A stretch of DNA of 64,000 bases from assembly GCA_963277665.1 (NCBI GenBank), contig OY728136.1:1972588576-1972652575 (forward strand). The letters run 5' to 3'. Under the pieces are notes generated by a model. The model was not told the DNA's origin. It did no database searches and saw only the letters and a program-made list of their open reading frames with translations. This document shows positions 51,575 through 64,000 of the stretch, one piece after another. A program made the position numbers and the translations under genes. Within the stretch, counting starts at the first letter, position 1, and each line of letters starts with the position of its first letter. The stretch comes from Viscum album. Lineage: Eukaryota; Streptophyta; Magnoliopsida; Santalales; Viscaceae.

Positions 51575-54500
51575 ACCTTTGACATGGTAAATCATAAATA
51601 TTAATTTATTTATAATAATAGTGGCATTATTAGAAAGCTTTAGCACGTGTTATTAATATTCACATAATAAAAAAGTGGGGAAATAATGGGGAATGTAATA
51701 GATCTCCTATGTTTTCCTCTTACAAGACAACTCCTCTTCTTTAGAAATTTTTATCAAGGTAGAATAAGAGTTATTGAATAAATCATCCAACAACCAGAAA
51801 ATTGGGGACAAGAGGTCAAACATGAATAGAGAAACTCAAGAGAAGAGAATATTAAAATATAAGGATCCAGATGGTGGATCGTACCTTAAGATTTATGAAT
51901 CTTAAAATGGTTAAGGATTCATTTGTCAGATTAGGGAGATGTAAAAATACCAAGGAGGGGAGGAGGAGTAGGGTCATGTTTCCAATATATTAAAAAAATG
52001 AGAGGGAGAAGAGAGGGGTGAGTTAATAATTTCATTAATGATAAAATGTTAACTTCACCCACAAAGATAGTGGCTTATGATTTCTCCACACATTTTATAA
52101 ACCATGATCCTACTATGGGAAATGACACTATTCCAAATGTATGTGACCTCACATGGTCTTTCACATGGGGTCACAAGGTTGAAGAAAACATTGTGTGGCC
52201 CCTAGAACCCCATTATATCAGATAGCATGGTTTATGGACACTATGTGGGATCAGAGGCATGGTTTCCCCTAACTAAGTGGCCTAGTTTACTATTATAAAA
52301 TCTCGGGCATTAGGCTCCGAACATGACCCGATCACCCAAAAAAACCATAATGATTCTCTTGGGCAGCATTATTAAGTCAAAAAATAATTATTGAAAAAAA
52401 ATATTATATTCCTTAGAGAATATCTAGGACGTTAAAATTCCAAAGTGGATGTGAATGTAGTATTTGACAATTAGGGTGAACTAAAAATAATAGTAAATGA
52501 ACATTCGATAGTTTTTGGAATATACATATATATATACCAGAAATATATTTTTTGGAGTATTAAAATAAAAACATTAGGGTGATTAAAAAAATTTCCAAAG
52601 TTATATTGTTTACTTTAGCAGAAGAAGATATAAAATCATTGAAAAGGAACACATTTTTTATGTACATAGAAAATTTGAAAAAGGAAATATATAACAGATT
52701 AATAGAAATAATGGTGATTGATATTTACGAATGGAATATAAAAGCAACATGTGAATAAAATTCCCACCAAAATCTGGATTCATTTGAAATTACGGTGAAA
52801 ATTTAAAATATCCATGTTATTACAAGTTTAAAAAGGAGAAACTGCATGTTTTAAAATATAATAATTATGGTAAGATTATTTGAAAATAATAACAACCAAA
52901 ATTAATAAGGTAAGATATGAGTTTGAGAAGTTCACATAAATGTGTTTTGAAAATTAAATATTATTTCAATTAGAGGTGAAATCTACTTTTTTATTTTTGA
53001 TAATGATTTAATTATATTGAGATATATAATTCAAGTTTACCATAACATTTTTTTACTTATTACAAAAATTTAAATGTATAGTAGAATATTTTCATTCTAT
53101 TGACTAAAAAACTCAATGATTAAATAACAGTAATATATATACTGATCCTCGTTAGGGATCATATCTAGATAAGCATGGAAATTTTTATCATATTTTTGTA
53201 ATGGTATAAACTCATCAAAATGTCATCATTGAAATAAGTAAAAAGACATGAAATAATATGTATTCAGTTATGATGATATTTAGTGGAGTTTTAAAAAAAT
53301 GAAACGGTAATATAAATCAATTATCACAATTGTAATATACCAAAATATTTTATAGGTCATAGTATAATCCCATAATTATTTTGGTTTAAGAAGAATCCAA
53401 TAATGAAATATTTCAGAGTTTGTATGAGAAAATTGTAAATATTTAATAAAGTGGAAATCCAAGAAAAATATGACAATACATGAGATGAATGTATTTTTAT
53501 TGGTTATTTATTCCAATATAAATACAATTAATATTATGCCACGTGAAATAAAAATGATTAATTATATGATGTTATAGTTAATGGAAAATAAAATGGTAAC
53601 TATGAAAAATATATAAATCAATTATAGATAGTTGAATTCAATTTTCAATCAAATAATAAATCAATGTGGAAATTGTGATTTATTAATATATTATGACGAT
53701 AATAATAAAAAAAACGAAGCTAAAATTAGGACTATTCTAAAAGTGGTGTTGGAGGAACCATGTTAATGATGAAAATATCATTATAGAAAAGAATAATCCA
53801 TTTCTTTTTTGATGGACGAAGAATATTAAAGATAAAATTATTATTTTATATCTAAAACCCTATAATATGGATGACTCTTCAAACGAAAAATTTTAGGTTA
53901 GTACTATAAAAAATATAAAATATATGAGATGAATCAAAAATGTTAAGTGCTATGAAAAGAAATGAAAATACTAGTATATACACTAAATGGGTCTGGTAAA
54001 TAAAAAAATTGAGTAGAGTTTTTAAATAGAAATATAAAAATAATTTTGTGTCTACATAATACACTAATTAATATGATGGGTATGAATAAAACAATTTCTA
54101 TACACATATATCTATTAGTAATAATATGTTTTTTATTTTCAAAATAAAATTTATCCTATTTCATTTGGACCCTATACATATCATCATGAATTGTGTGACA
54201 CATGAATATATATAAATTAACTATCAATATGTAATTTAGACTAATAATAATGACAATAATGTAAATATATTTTTCAAAAATATTAAAAAATAACGACAAA
54301 ATATTTTAAAAATTCATTAACTATTTAATAAAAATTATTTTTGGCAGTAAATATAGTATCAATGTAAAATTAAAGATTTATATCACAACAAAAAAATATA
54401 TAGGGCTTTCTAAATAAATTTTAATTAGAATAAAATATTCATATGAAGAATCAAATTTCCCAGATTAATATGATCATAAAACATGAACTTAAAGACATAG

Positions 54501-57500
54501 TAAACTTATTTAAATTCCTAAAAAAAATTATTTCTTTTTTATATTATATCATAATGATAATATGTTATGTTTAATCAATTTTTAGATACAATATTCCAAT
54601 TACATTTATTGTAAATTCACATGAAATCACATAAATTTATTCATATGTTTGTTAATAGAATATAAAATGTTGTGTTATTTTATGTTTAAAATGATGATCA
54701 TAAGATTATGAAATACTTTGATACTAATTATGATGGAATAATTTGTGATAATAAATTATGTTCTGGTGGAGATTTATTTTTTTAATGAGAACGCATCAAT
54801 TGGATAAGAAATAAATAATAAAATAGTTTACATACCAAAAACTGAATGAAAGTTTGATCTCCCCACCGAAAAATATACTCAACTAGAATGGAGAGAAAAA
54901 TATAACATAGATCAGGGTGTGAAGGTGAATCTTGTGGTATGAAATAAAATTGGAAAAAAAATTTACATTAAAATATTTAAAACATCATGAAAACACATCC
55001 TGGAACACATTATGTAGGGAGGGTTGAATTTGGGTAAGATTTTCACTTCCTCTAATTGGATCATACAACCCGATTAACAAGCGATGTATGAAATTATCAT
55101 TAAATCATGTTCACATAAATTTTTTATACACAAGAACAATTTTTTGTCATAAAAATTTTCTACATCGTTCCCCCAAAAGGGTTATACCACGGATCCCACG
55201 TCATTGTTACAATGATTTACTTATGGTATAACACAGTATAATGTGGTTTTTAGAGGAATTAAATAAAATATTAATATAAATATCTATTGAAATTCCACTC
55301 CTTATACTCTCTCACACTATTCAGGCAATAGAAATTCAATATTAAGACTACACATTGGTTACTTAGAATAACATTGAAAATATAACCATTATAATGAGGG
55401 TAATAGACTTCATATCATTCTTCATTATTCTATATGAACTATTATGTAAAAAATAAAGAGTGGGGAACTTCTAAAAAATCCAAATTCATTGAATGACATG
55501 TCTCATCATGTCTCTTTGGGTACTTTTTTGGTATTTTTAAAAAATAATCACATTTTTCACTTGAGTTGTTACCACTAAAGGACTTCACAAAAAAGTTATA
55601 AAAAATACGATCCTTTTTTTTTGATTTATTAACTTGATGTGAAAATATTTGGTTTTACATGGGATTTATCTCCCTTCACCATTCCACTAAATATTCATGT
55701 AATAGAATCACATTGGAATTTAAAATTATTCTAAATATTATTTTATATAATCTCTATGATCATTTTTATTTAAAAATATATTTTAAAAATAAAAAAATTG
55801 TATCATTATCATAATATAGAAATAAATATGGTTCATCTAGCTTTTATCTAGCATGCCTTCCATTTTTTAAAACCTTTTGATCCACGCACCTTCATCCATG
55901 GTGTAATTCCTTTCAAATGCTAATTTTTTCATCCCCATATAGTGGTACATTGTAGTTTTCCCCCAGTCTTTAGGTATTTGACCATGGATTCCTATAAAAA
56001 AATTATGAGAATTACGTTTGTATATATGTAAAAAACCTTACTTAAATTTTGATATCAATGATATGGTCGCCAATAATAATCTATTTTGATATAATATATA
56101 CTCTTTCAATGTTTCCCATAGTCTTTAAAACACATACAGACTCTATAATGAACATTTTTCGAATTCATATTCTATATAGGATAACACATAGAGTGAAACA
56201 CATTCCCCCGTGATGTATTGAATGAAATTTTCTCATTTTATAAGTCCCAGATAAGTTATAATCTTCCACTAATCCTTCCACTATGGGTATACTGAATATT
56301 ATATATTCACCATGGTGTGAATAAAATCACCATTTCTACATGTATTTTTATCATTTTAATGGCCATCAGAAGTACTTTGTGCAGATCCACTATATCCTTT
56401 TACACCACCTTTGGGGAATTTCCCCATGCACCATTGACACTCACCATGACATAGTGTATAACATTTTCCATTTTTTCACATTTTTATCCAACATCCTCTA
56501 TTGAACATGACCCATGTTCCACTTGTGATCACATGAATAATATAGATCTTCATATGTCATGGTTCAAGAATTCTATTCCATTTATTTCATATTCCATACA
56601 TATAAAAAACATCATAGACACCCCAAGAATGTCTGAATGAATCCCACTTAATAAAATACTAACTCCTTCTGAAATCTGGTCACACTATATTTTTTTCACA
56701 ATAATTCTTCCCCATTAAAAACAAAATATGTAGGTTATTTTTTTACCAATATGTGTTTTCATAATCCCAATATAGTTTAAAATATTTTTATAATTCACAC
56801 ATCCATTAATTTCTTTAGTAAATGATGCCATAAGTCATTAATATATTCTTTAAGACTACTTGAGTAATGGATTAGTTTGGGAATAAAAAGAAAAATATGA
56901 ATGAATAAAAGATATCTAGAATTAAATATTTCCTATTATGAGTCTCGAAATTCTCCTTGAAAAAATAATTACTTCTTTTATAAATATATTAAGTAGAACA
57001 TACAGACTTATAGACAATAAAAATAAAACATGTGATGTCAAATTAAAAAATCGGGAGACTATTGGATAGTCCAACATAATTAATGAAAAGTAGGGGTTGA
57101 ACATCATGGATTGTCCTATGATTCAATTTTTTTTTGATAGACAATGGTATAGATTTAATTTCTTATCTTTGTTTTTATTTCCAAAATAGTACATATGAAT
57201 AAATCATAATTCAGTATTTTTAATACTTAAATCTTATATCAGATAAATGTGCTCAATTTGAGAATAATCCACTGAATTTTTTATATCCTCAATCGAAAAT
57301 ATGTTATCACTGAAGATTAAGAAAATATGTTAGAATTTTCCTACACTATCATTGAATTATTCTATCAGTTATAATATCATTTTACATGTCTTTAGTATTT
57401 CTATGAATTATTCCACATCAATGATTCATGATGTACATTATTATGTCTTTATTTGAATTTATAAATACTTTTTTCTAAAAATTAAATAGAGTCAATTTGA

Positions 57501-58519
57501 CAATTTTTTATACCCCAATTCATCACCCAATGAATAATTTTATATGGTTGAAATATCATTAATTTTATTATTTGAATAAAAATCCAAATTTTTGGGTCAC
57601 CAAAATGTATCTCATTATTATTTTTAAATATTCTATATTTATATTAATTGAATAGATTTCTATATAATATACCCACTAGGGCAGTATTCATTGTCTAGAT
57701 GTGTAGCTATAATGTTAAATAGACTTCCAATATTTTATTATTAAAACTAGGAACAAGTAACTTCCAATATAGATATTTTAAAAACCAATGTTAGAATTTC
57801 TAAAAGAGATTGAATTATCTTGGAATCATATAATCCAACACACCAAAGTTGTTCACACAGATATTATCCCATCAAATAATATTATAACCTTATTTTTGAA
57901 TATCTTGAAATATTATAAAATAATAGATATAACATATTATAGACTCGTAAAACTCATATTTCATTGTACAAGAAAGTTCATCCATGGAATGATGTTTATT
58001 TCATTCAAATATAATACAATCCATGTATACCTATATTACATATTTTTCCTCATCCCAAAATTTATCATTTAAGTTTTTGTCCACCCAATAACTTCCAAAT
58101 ATAAATTTTCTTTAGTATGAGTCATTTCTTTAATACAAATAATGTGGTCCATCTTTCAATCCATAAAAATATTTTTTCATCATATAAGATTAATTTTCAT
58201 CATTTCCAATCAAAAAATACAATCTATTTGATATACACATCATATTTTAGATTCAAATGAGAGAAATATATTTTAATATTTATTTGAAATATTTTTTATC
58301 ACATTTCATTAATCAGTAATATAAAAAACAAGATATATTCATTCCATATCATTGGAGAATAATTCGACCCTGTATAAACTCCATCATCTTGCGGAAAAAT
58401 TTACTAACCAACAAATTTTTTTTTCAAATAAAATAAATGTTCCCATTGAAATTATTTAAAAATAAAAATTTTATCCAATCAAATTATGGTATTAATGTAT
58501 GTACATAGGTTCCATGGTC
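51575..58519. other. AT-rich region without secure features
   Basis: About 7 kb with only short open frames (up to 94 codons at 57788-58072) of low-complexity composition. It probably contains an old minus-strand retrotransposon interior, since an LTR-like segment in that orientation follows at 58520. The only hint is a cysteine/histidine-rich minus-strand stretch near 56380-56500 (KCYTLCHGECQWCMGKF), which could be a decayed gag zinc knuckle. I do not call it. Confidence 0.5.
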
Positions 58520-60683
58520 TGATTTTGTAATGTTGTACATCTATTTACTCAATAACAGTATCAAGATTTGGTCACCACATGACCTTAAGAATGCTTACCT
58601 ATGTGGCGGAGGAGGCTGAATTGCAATGGCTATATAGGTTAGTATTATATGGATATAACACCACTTGATCAATGATTGATATATTAGATAAAATAACTGT
58701 ATATAATATTCAATTGATAAGTTTATATACAAATAATACAATCCAAATTCTAAAAATGGACTATAAATACAAGTAAATAATTATAAATATTACTAAATGA
58801 TAAATTATATTCAATAAGGTCCCTTATATTGAAGTAAACTATACAACATACTGCCACTATGTTGGTAACACAAGAAAACCAAAATAAAATATATGGTTCT
58901 AAAGGTATAAACTATATAATTGAGTCTAATTTCAACCATTATCCAAATAAAAAATGAGCCAACATCCTTGATCAGAAAAAACTCAACTTGAGTATCAACA
59001 AAAAGTAACAAATATGGGAGAGAATATTGGGAACCCATGTATAGTGGTGGACTAAGATGGGAGTGAAAATAAGTTAATAGACCACTACCAACAATGTATA
59101 ATGAAATATGTATTCTGATAATAGTGTAATTACATATAAAATTGTATAATAAAAAAATTCAAAAATGGTGATTCATTTTAAAAAAAATAATTTTTTTAGA
59201 TTTTATTTCCCATCAGGTTTAAAAGAGACACTTGGGTTAGCCAAATATGATTTGGGAAAAAATGTTCAATTGTGAAAACAGTCATATGGTGATCCATACT
59301 TAATGTAAAAGAAGGTATTTGATTTTTTTTCTCAATAACGGTATCTCGAGGCATCATTACTGGGTACACAAACAATGTTTAGGTCTGTGTAGTTCCCAAA
59401 TCATCAGTCTGAAATCATACCCATGAATCAAAACAATAGTTTCTAGAGATTATGTCCAACACCTAAACCATGAATGTGGAGATTCATATTCAATACTGTA
59501 AACTAGGATTTTGGAGATCCTTGTCCTCTGCGCTGACATAGGATGCAAATATCCATTCCATATACGCTCAACCATGGATGCATACCTCCATGTCCAATAC
59601 TAATGTCTGACGACACAGAGTATCATTTCCCTTACACAAAACATGGTATATAAAGTGATATGTCCCATAACATAAAAAAAAATTGTTCCAAAATCCCAAT
59701 TTTGACATATAAATTATCATATCCAAAAGAAATATAAGTTCCATAACATTAAAAATTTAAATCACTTACAAACAAAAAATGAACCCCTCTAATTTTTATT
59801 ATATATCAATGTCCCAATAAACCTTTAACACCACAATAAGCCACGTAGGTCAGATCCATTTAATATAACCATATAAAAATCTATAAAATATTTCAACAAA
59901 TCATGGATATCAAACTAGAAGTTTTAAAACATATTTATTACACCATTAAAATATATTTATTCCACTTTAACATCCAGAAAATTGCCAATGCCTTCATTTA
60001 CATCAATATATTTGAAGGATATCTTAATAAATTTTCACTAAAGTGGTAAACTGCAAAAAAAATTAAAATCGAACATTGAAATTATATTATAAACCTATTT
60101 TTATTCACATCTATATACACACCTCATTTTAAATAAATTCAAAATCAAGACATAGTTTTGAGCCATTGAAGCACAAAACCATTTCAATATCCAACTCAAA
60201 TAGTTATAACCTATTCAAATTCCCATTCAGATTTTCCCAGAAACTCAATACATAAAAACATTCTAATTTTAAGAGGTAGAACACTCTTTGGATGTTCATA
60301 TATATGTTATCATAATAACCAATAGATATGATGGGATCCACTGATTGTTTAGAAGATTAGTATAAATAAGGGAACTAGTTTCTTCTCCTATGAAAAAAAC
60401 ACATCCCATTATGGAACTATTACCTATACTACATGAATGTGAAATGTTAACCATAATGTAAACTGGAAAATGTATTAAAACGCATAACACATTATTGAAG
60501 GTCTAATAGAAATTTCAAGGTCTTGATGGGTTTTTAAGCATTTATAAGCACTTAAAAATCTACTGGTCATACACAAAACTCTTCAAAACCACAAAAGAAT
60601 TATCCAAATATCATGTGATAATAATTTCTAATTATAACAGTTATAACCAATTGAATAATTAAATCACAACTAAACATAATTCT
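58520..60683 (-). repeat. LTR-like segment of the same old minus-strand family, truncated by element F
   Basis: Its left part has tttggtcaccacatgacctt (near 58571), like tatggtggccacatgacctc at 12643. The stretch around 59360-59640 resembles 35220-35400 and 24760-24950 (repeated short phrases around ccatgga and catacc). Both landmarks in one segment suggest one LTR type. It ends abruptly at 60683 where the element F LTR begins. Similarity is weak and judged by eye. Confidence 0.4.
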
Positions 60684-62040
60684 TGTAACACCCTGAGCTT
60701 CCACTATACGCTTCTCTTTCAATAATGCAATAGCTTGCATTGTACGCATGTTCGAGTTCTAACACACCGCGACTAATCAAAGTAGACGTTATGAATAGTA
60801 ATACCCACTTTTTAAAATAATGTAATTCTTATATTTCAATATGGACTTCATTTTTTTATTCGTAATATCGAAATTATCCAAAGATGAATTTTTTGTAATA
60901 TTCTGAGAACTTCCAATTTTTATGAATAGTGAAAAATACATAAAACAACTTTTTTGATCAAAATAATTAATAGTGATAAATTAAACTATTGAGTTGTTTT
61001 AAAGTATAATTAGAATATATTTTTACCATTTTATCCAATGTTTTTCATTATAATTAATTTCACTTTGAAATTGGACATAAACAATTGTCAATCTTTTGAT
61101 ATATATTGTTTCTTAAAAACACGCTATTTGTTGTGACAGCGGGAATTAAATATAAAATTAATTAATGAAAATTATATTTTTGTAATTTTGTAAAATAGAC
61201 ATCATTTTTGGATTCAGAATATCAATTATATCTTAGGGTGAAATTTTGGCATTGTTCTGAAAAACTTCAATTTTTGATGAATAGTGAAACTACTAAGTGG
61301 TAGTTAAAAAACAGATTTTTCGTTTAAATGAAACATTACCACTTCTGTGATTTGATTTTCAAAAATATGACATACATGGTTGTCATTAGTAAGTAAAATG
61401 TGGTTCAATGGGATTAAAATAATTTTTTGGTGAATAGTAACTTTTAAGTTTAATTAATCGCGATTAAAGGTAATTAGGGAAATTTATGGTAAAAATAGTA
61501 TTATAAAAATATGGAATGACCTTTACACTTGTCTAACCACTATTATATGTGTCATTTCCTACCAAGACAATCCATGGGTCAACATTGGGACCCCATGGAG
61601 CCACTTTGGTAGGAAAAGGACATAAATAACTTTTTATTAAATGTTAAAATAAAAAGTTCACAAACAAGAGTTGTTTTACTAAAACAATTTTTAAATGAGG
61701 TTATACAAGTCATATTTTTACTATAAATATTCATTAGAAAGAAAAAAATATTTCCTACATCATAATAATTTTTTTATAATTTTTAGACATTAAATTAATT
61801 ATATTATTTATGACACCATGATGATGCAGCGATTACCTCATTAATTAACGATTTAAATAAAATGAAAAGATAATGTAAAATACAAGGCTTACACTTGTCC
61901 AAAGCCTATTGGATGGGTAGATTTAGAAAACATATCACCTTATCCTCGAATTATAGAAGTTTGGGACCTTTATAATCCGAAAATCATTGTATAATAAAGT
62001 AATATTTCATTACTTTCCAAGAGTGCCCCTCCTCTCCACT

Positions 62041-62048
62041 TATAAAAG
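62041..62048 (+). promoter_or_regulatory. TATA box of element F LTR
   Basis: tataaaag followed by gccgcc, preceded by cccctcctctccact as in element C. Confidence 0.75.
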
Positions 62049-62589
62049 GCCGCCACCACTACCACCTTACTCGCACTTTCAAAGCCTTTTGGCCCGGACA
62101 TCCTCTGCCCAAATACTCTCCCAAATTCCCTCCCTTACTCCTAGAATCCTCACTTTGGGCAGAATTCTTCCCAAGGAAGCCTTTGGCTCAAATCAAAAGA
62201 GTTACCCGATTTTAAGGTAATGTCTTCTCTTGTGTTCGTTTATTTTATTTTTCTTCTCCAACCCCCTAAACTCTTTTTATTCTTTTCTTTTGTAACAAAG
62301 CCAGTATCCTCAATATACTAGGATGTTTTTATAAGAAATATTCGAGATACACTTACAAACACCTACATCTAATGGTTAATGAACATATTGTTTCTGTGGA
62401 TGGTGAATTTCTGCCTCACGAAACAATGATTGTTCAACACTCATATAACACCTTCAAAGGTGGCCATTAAGATGTAACAATATTTATATATAATATATAA
62501 TATGTTTATGTTTTACTTAAGCTTCGGAATTTTTCATTTATGTCATACCTTTATGATTTCCATTATGGGTAAACTCGATAATTTCATTT

Positions 62590-62640
62590 TAGGAAGTGCG
62601 GACTACCGCCCCCTCAAAGTGATTTGAATCGTTAATGTCA
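62590..62640 (+). promoter_or_regulatory. Conserved leader block 2 (element F)
   Basis: gcgg (62598-62601), loop acta, ccgc (62606-62609), followed by ccctcaaagtgatttgaatc. It lies about 560 bp after the TATA box. Confidence 0.55.
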
Positions 62641-62762
62641 TATGTGGGATGTATAAAGGATGGAGTAAATTGTATTATACATTATATTATACTGGAATTA
62701 TATTATACCTTTATATAAATATAACATCATTCCATTAAATACGAAATAGAAATGAAAGTAGC

Positions 62763-62798
62763 GTTCATGCGTACGTACGGCTTACCGTCTCCATGAAC
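62763..62798 (+). promoter_or_regulatory. Conserved leader block 3 (element F): perfect two-stem hairpin
   Basis: gttcatg (62763-62769) pairs with catgaac (62792-62798), and acgg (62777-62780) pairs with ccgt (62785-62788) around ctta. It has the same length and sequence as 21046-21081, although the surrounding LTR has diverged clearly. Confidence 0.6.
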
Positions 62799-63150
62799 GG
62801 TGCATTTCATTTCATACCTCTAAATGTTATGTAATATTATAAATGCATTTATATACTGGATATATATGATATATATGATATCTATATCATGAATATAATC
62901 ATGGATATAATGGATATTTCACAACATGAACAACTTGTAATTATAAGAAGTTTTTTTTTGACCCAAGTACCTAAGATCGACAAAACGACCGTTATAAACA
63001 TAAATAATTACATAATGTTCATGACATGGTAATAAGTGTTATAAAAGGAATAATGAAGTTCAAAAAGGTTCTTAAGAAGGTATATATTAACTCTAGTTTA
63101 TTATTCAGGAGATCAAAGAACGGTCGAGTGAATTCGGACACGAGGTAAGG

Positions 63151-63310
63151 GAATTTCTTAACCAAATTTCCATTCACTGGGTTAATTTCGTTCTTTCAAA
63201 TTATGTCATGATATTATTATGTCATATCTTGTATTTTTACTTTATTTATGTGTACTTATAATGAATACACATAATAGATCTATTTTATTTTAAAAATGAT
63301 CTTTGTAAGG
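63151..63310 (+). other. 160-bp segment in element F LTR absent from element C LTRs
   Basis: In F, gtaagg (63145-63150) is repeated at 63305-63310. Element C has a single near-copy (gtatgg) at this place (15182 and 21419) and continues with the same gacttcgtctcaatct. The simplest reading is a deletion between short direct repeats in the C lineage; an insertion in F is the alternative. Confidence 0.6.
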
Positions 63311-64000
63311 ACTTCGTCTCAATCTTTTTTCATTGAGGCATATTTTGTTTTATACACAACTTTCTTTTATATGGTGTATAAACCCATTTGACTTTGACTT
63401 TTATTCAAAAAAAGAATCTTTTTTGACAAAGCGTTTTAATAAATGACAAAATGAATGTTTTTGTCTTACGTATGTGGCGACAATGACTTCTCCGCCGTCG
63501 TGACCATTATTTTTTTTTTCAGATTCCTCTGCAAGCCAAAACTTTTTTTCTAAAATGAAAAATAAATACAAAGATTTAATTTTCTTTAATTTTGGTATTG
63601 AAAATGGTTTTGAAAGTGTTTTTATTATATCAATGTGTTGTATTGATATCTTGTGATTGAAATGTGGAAATTTTAAGTTTCCTTTATGCATGTTTTATGT
63701 CATACGTTTATGTTATGGTTTATGATATGTTTAAACCTATTCATATGAGGAATGCATTGGACTTAATAAGTGACAGGTGGAGCCCGCTATAGATCCTCTA
63801 TGCATCGGCATGTCTCATGAGAAAAACTAGTGTCTTGGAACGAGGCCTTGAAAAAAATCTTATTTGTGATCTTGGAACAAGGCCTTGGCTACGGGGTTAT
63901 GATAGTCTGGCATTATGCATTCCTTCATTATGAAAGTGGTTATTGATATTGCATGTGATTATTCGACTAGTAGAATATCCATGTGAAGAAGTAAATGGAA

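Larger units (their letters stand above)
60684..64000 (+). repeat. 5' part of the LTR of element F, running off the window
   Basis: Starts tgtaacaccctgagcttcca. The first 280 bp or so resemble the start of the element E LTR (cgagttct...cacacc, then atggacttcatttttttatt). About 60970-63720 follows the element C LTR closely (caatcttttgatat, acacgctatttg, gacagcgggaatta, TATA, leader blocks). About 63720-64000 returns to element E type (compare 41750-42010, attatgcattc and gtgaagaagtaaat). By comparison with element E, about 400 bp of LTR should lie beyond the window. A Tekay-type interior is expected there if this is not a solo LTR. Confidence 0.88.

Noticed and set aside
57788..58072. 94-codon plus-strand frame
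   Set aside because: Hydrophobic, low-complexity translation of AT-rich DNA; no domain and no homologous copy in the window.
1..64000. Host genes, tRNA/rRNA, CRISPR arrays, phage or defence systems
   Set aside because: Nothing seen by eye: no repeat-spacer array, no tRNA-like cloverleaf noticed and no non-transposon protein motif. The content is plant retrotransposon DNA.

Overview
This 64-kb window looks like intergenic heterochromatin from a large, AT-rich seed-plant genome. I find no host gene, no RNA gene and nothing bacterial or viral. Every coding signal is a remnant of plant Ty3/gypsy LTR retrotransposons. The order protease/RT/RNase H/integrase, the GPY/F-like segment and a C-terminal chromodomain-like end point to the Tekay/Del lineage of chromoviruses. 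That lineage call rests on motif recognition by eye, not on a database search.

Layout. 1-2000: decayed plus-strand LTR leader. 2000-4310: featureless AT-rich DNA. 4310-6753: an LTR, then 6754-12590: a heavily decayed minus-strand gypsy interior. 12595-12666 plus 22473-29685: a long minus-strand LTR, interrupted by a much younger plus-strand element (element C, 12667-22472) and by a 1.27-kb non-LTR-like retroposon (24935-26204). 29686-34440: a second decayed minus-strand interior. 34440-38702 plus 51137-51574: its right LTR, itself interrupted by a 248-bp short retroposon (35519-35766) and by a complete but dead plus-strand element (element E, 38703-51136). 51575-58519: AT-rich DNA with no secure feature. 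58520-60683: another minus-strand LTR-like stretch, cut by the 3317-bp start of a further plus-strand LTR (element F, 60684 to the window end).

Relative ages follow from the nesting. The minus-strand elements are oldest, E and the two retroposons are younger, and C is youngest: its two LTRs are both 3569 bp and it keeps a nearly open pol. C has lost most of gag, all of protease and the first part of RT through an in-frame deletion, so it must have been mobilised in trans or have died by that deletion. It now has two in-frame stops.

The most interesting pattern is inside the LTRs. In otherwise fast-diverging AT-rich sequence, short GC-richer blocks sit at nearly fixed distances (about +350, +560 and +740) downstream of the TATA box, on both strands and in several elements. 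Several fold into small CGG-loop-CCG hairpins. I suggest they are conserved structured elements of the transcribed LTR leader.
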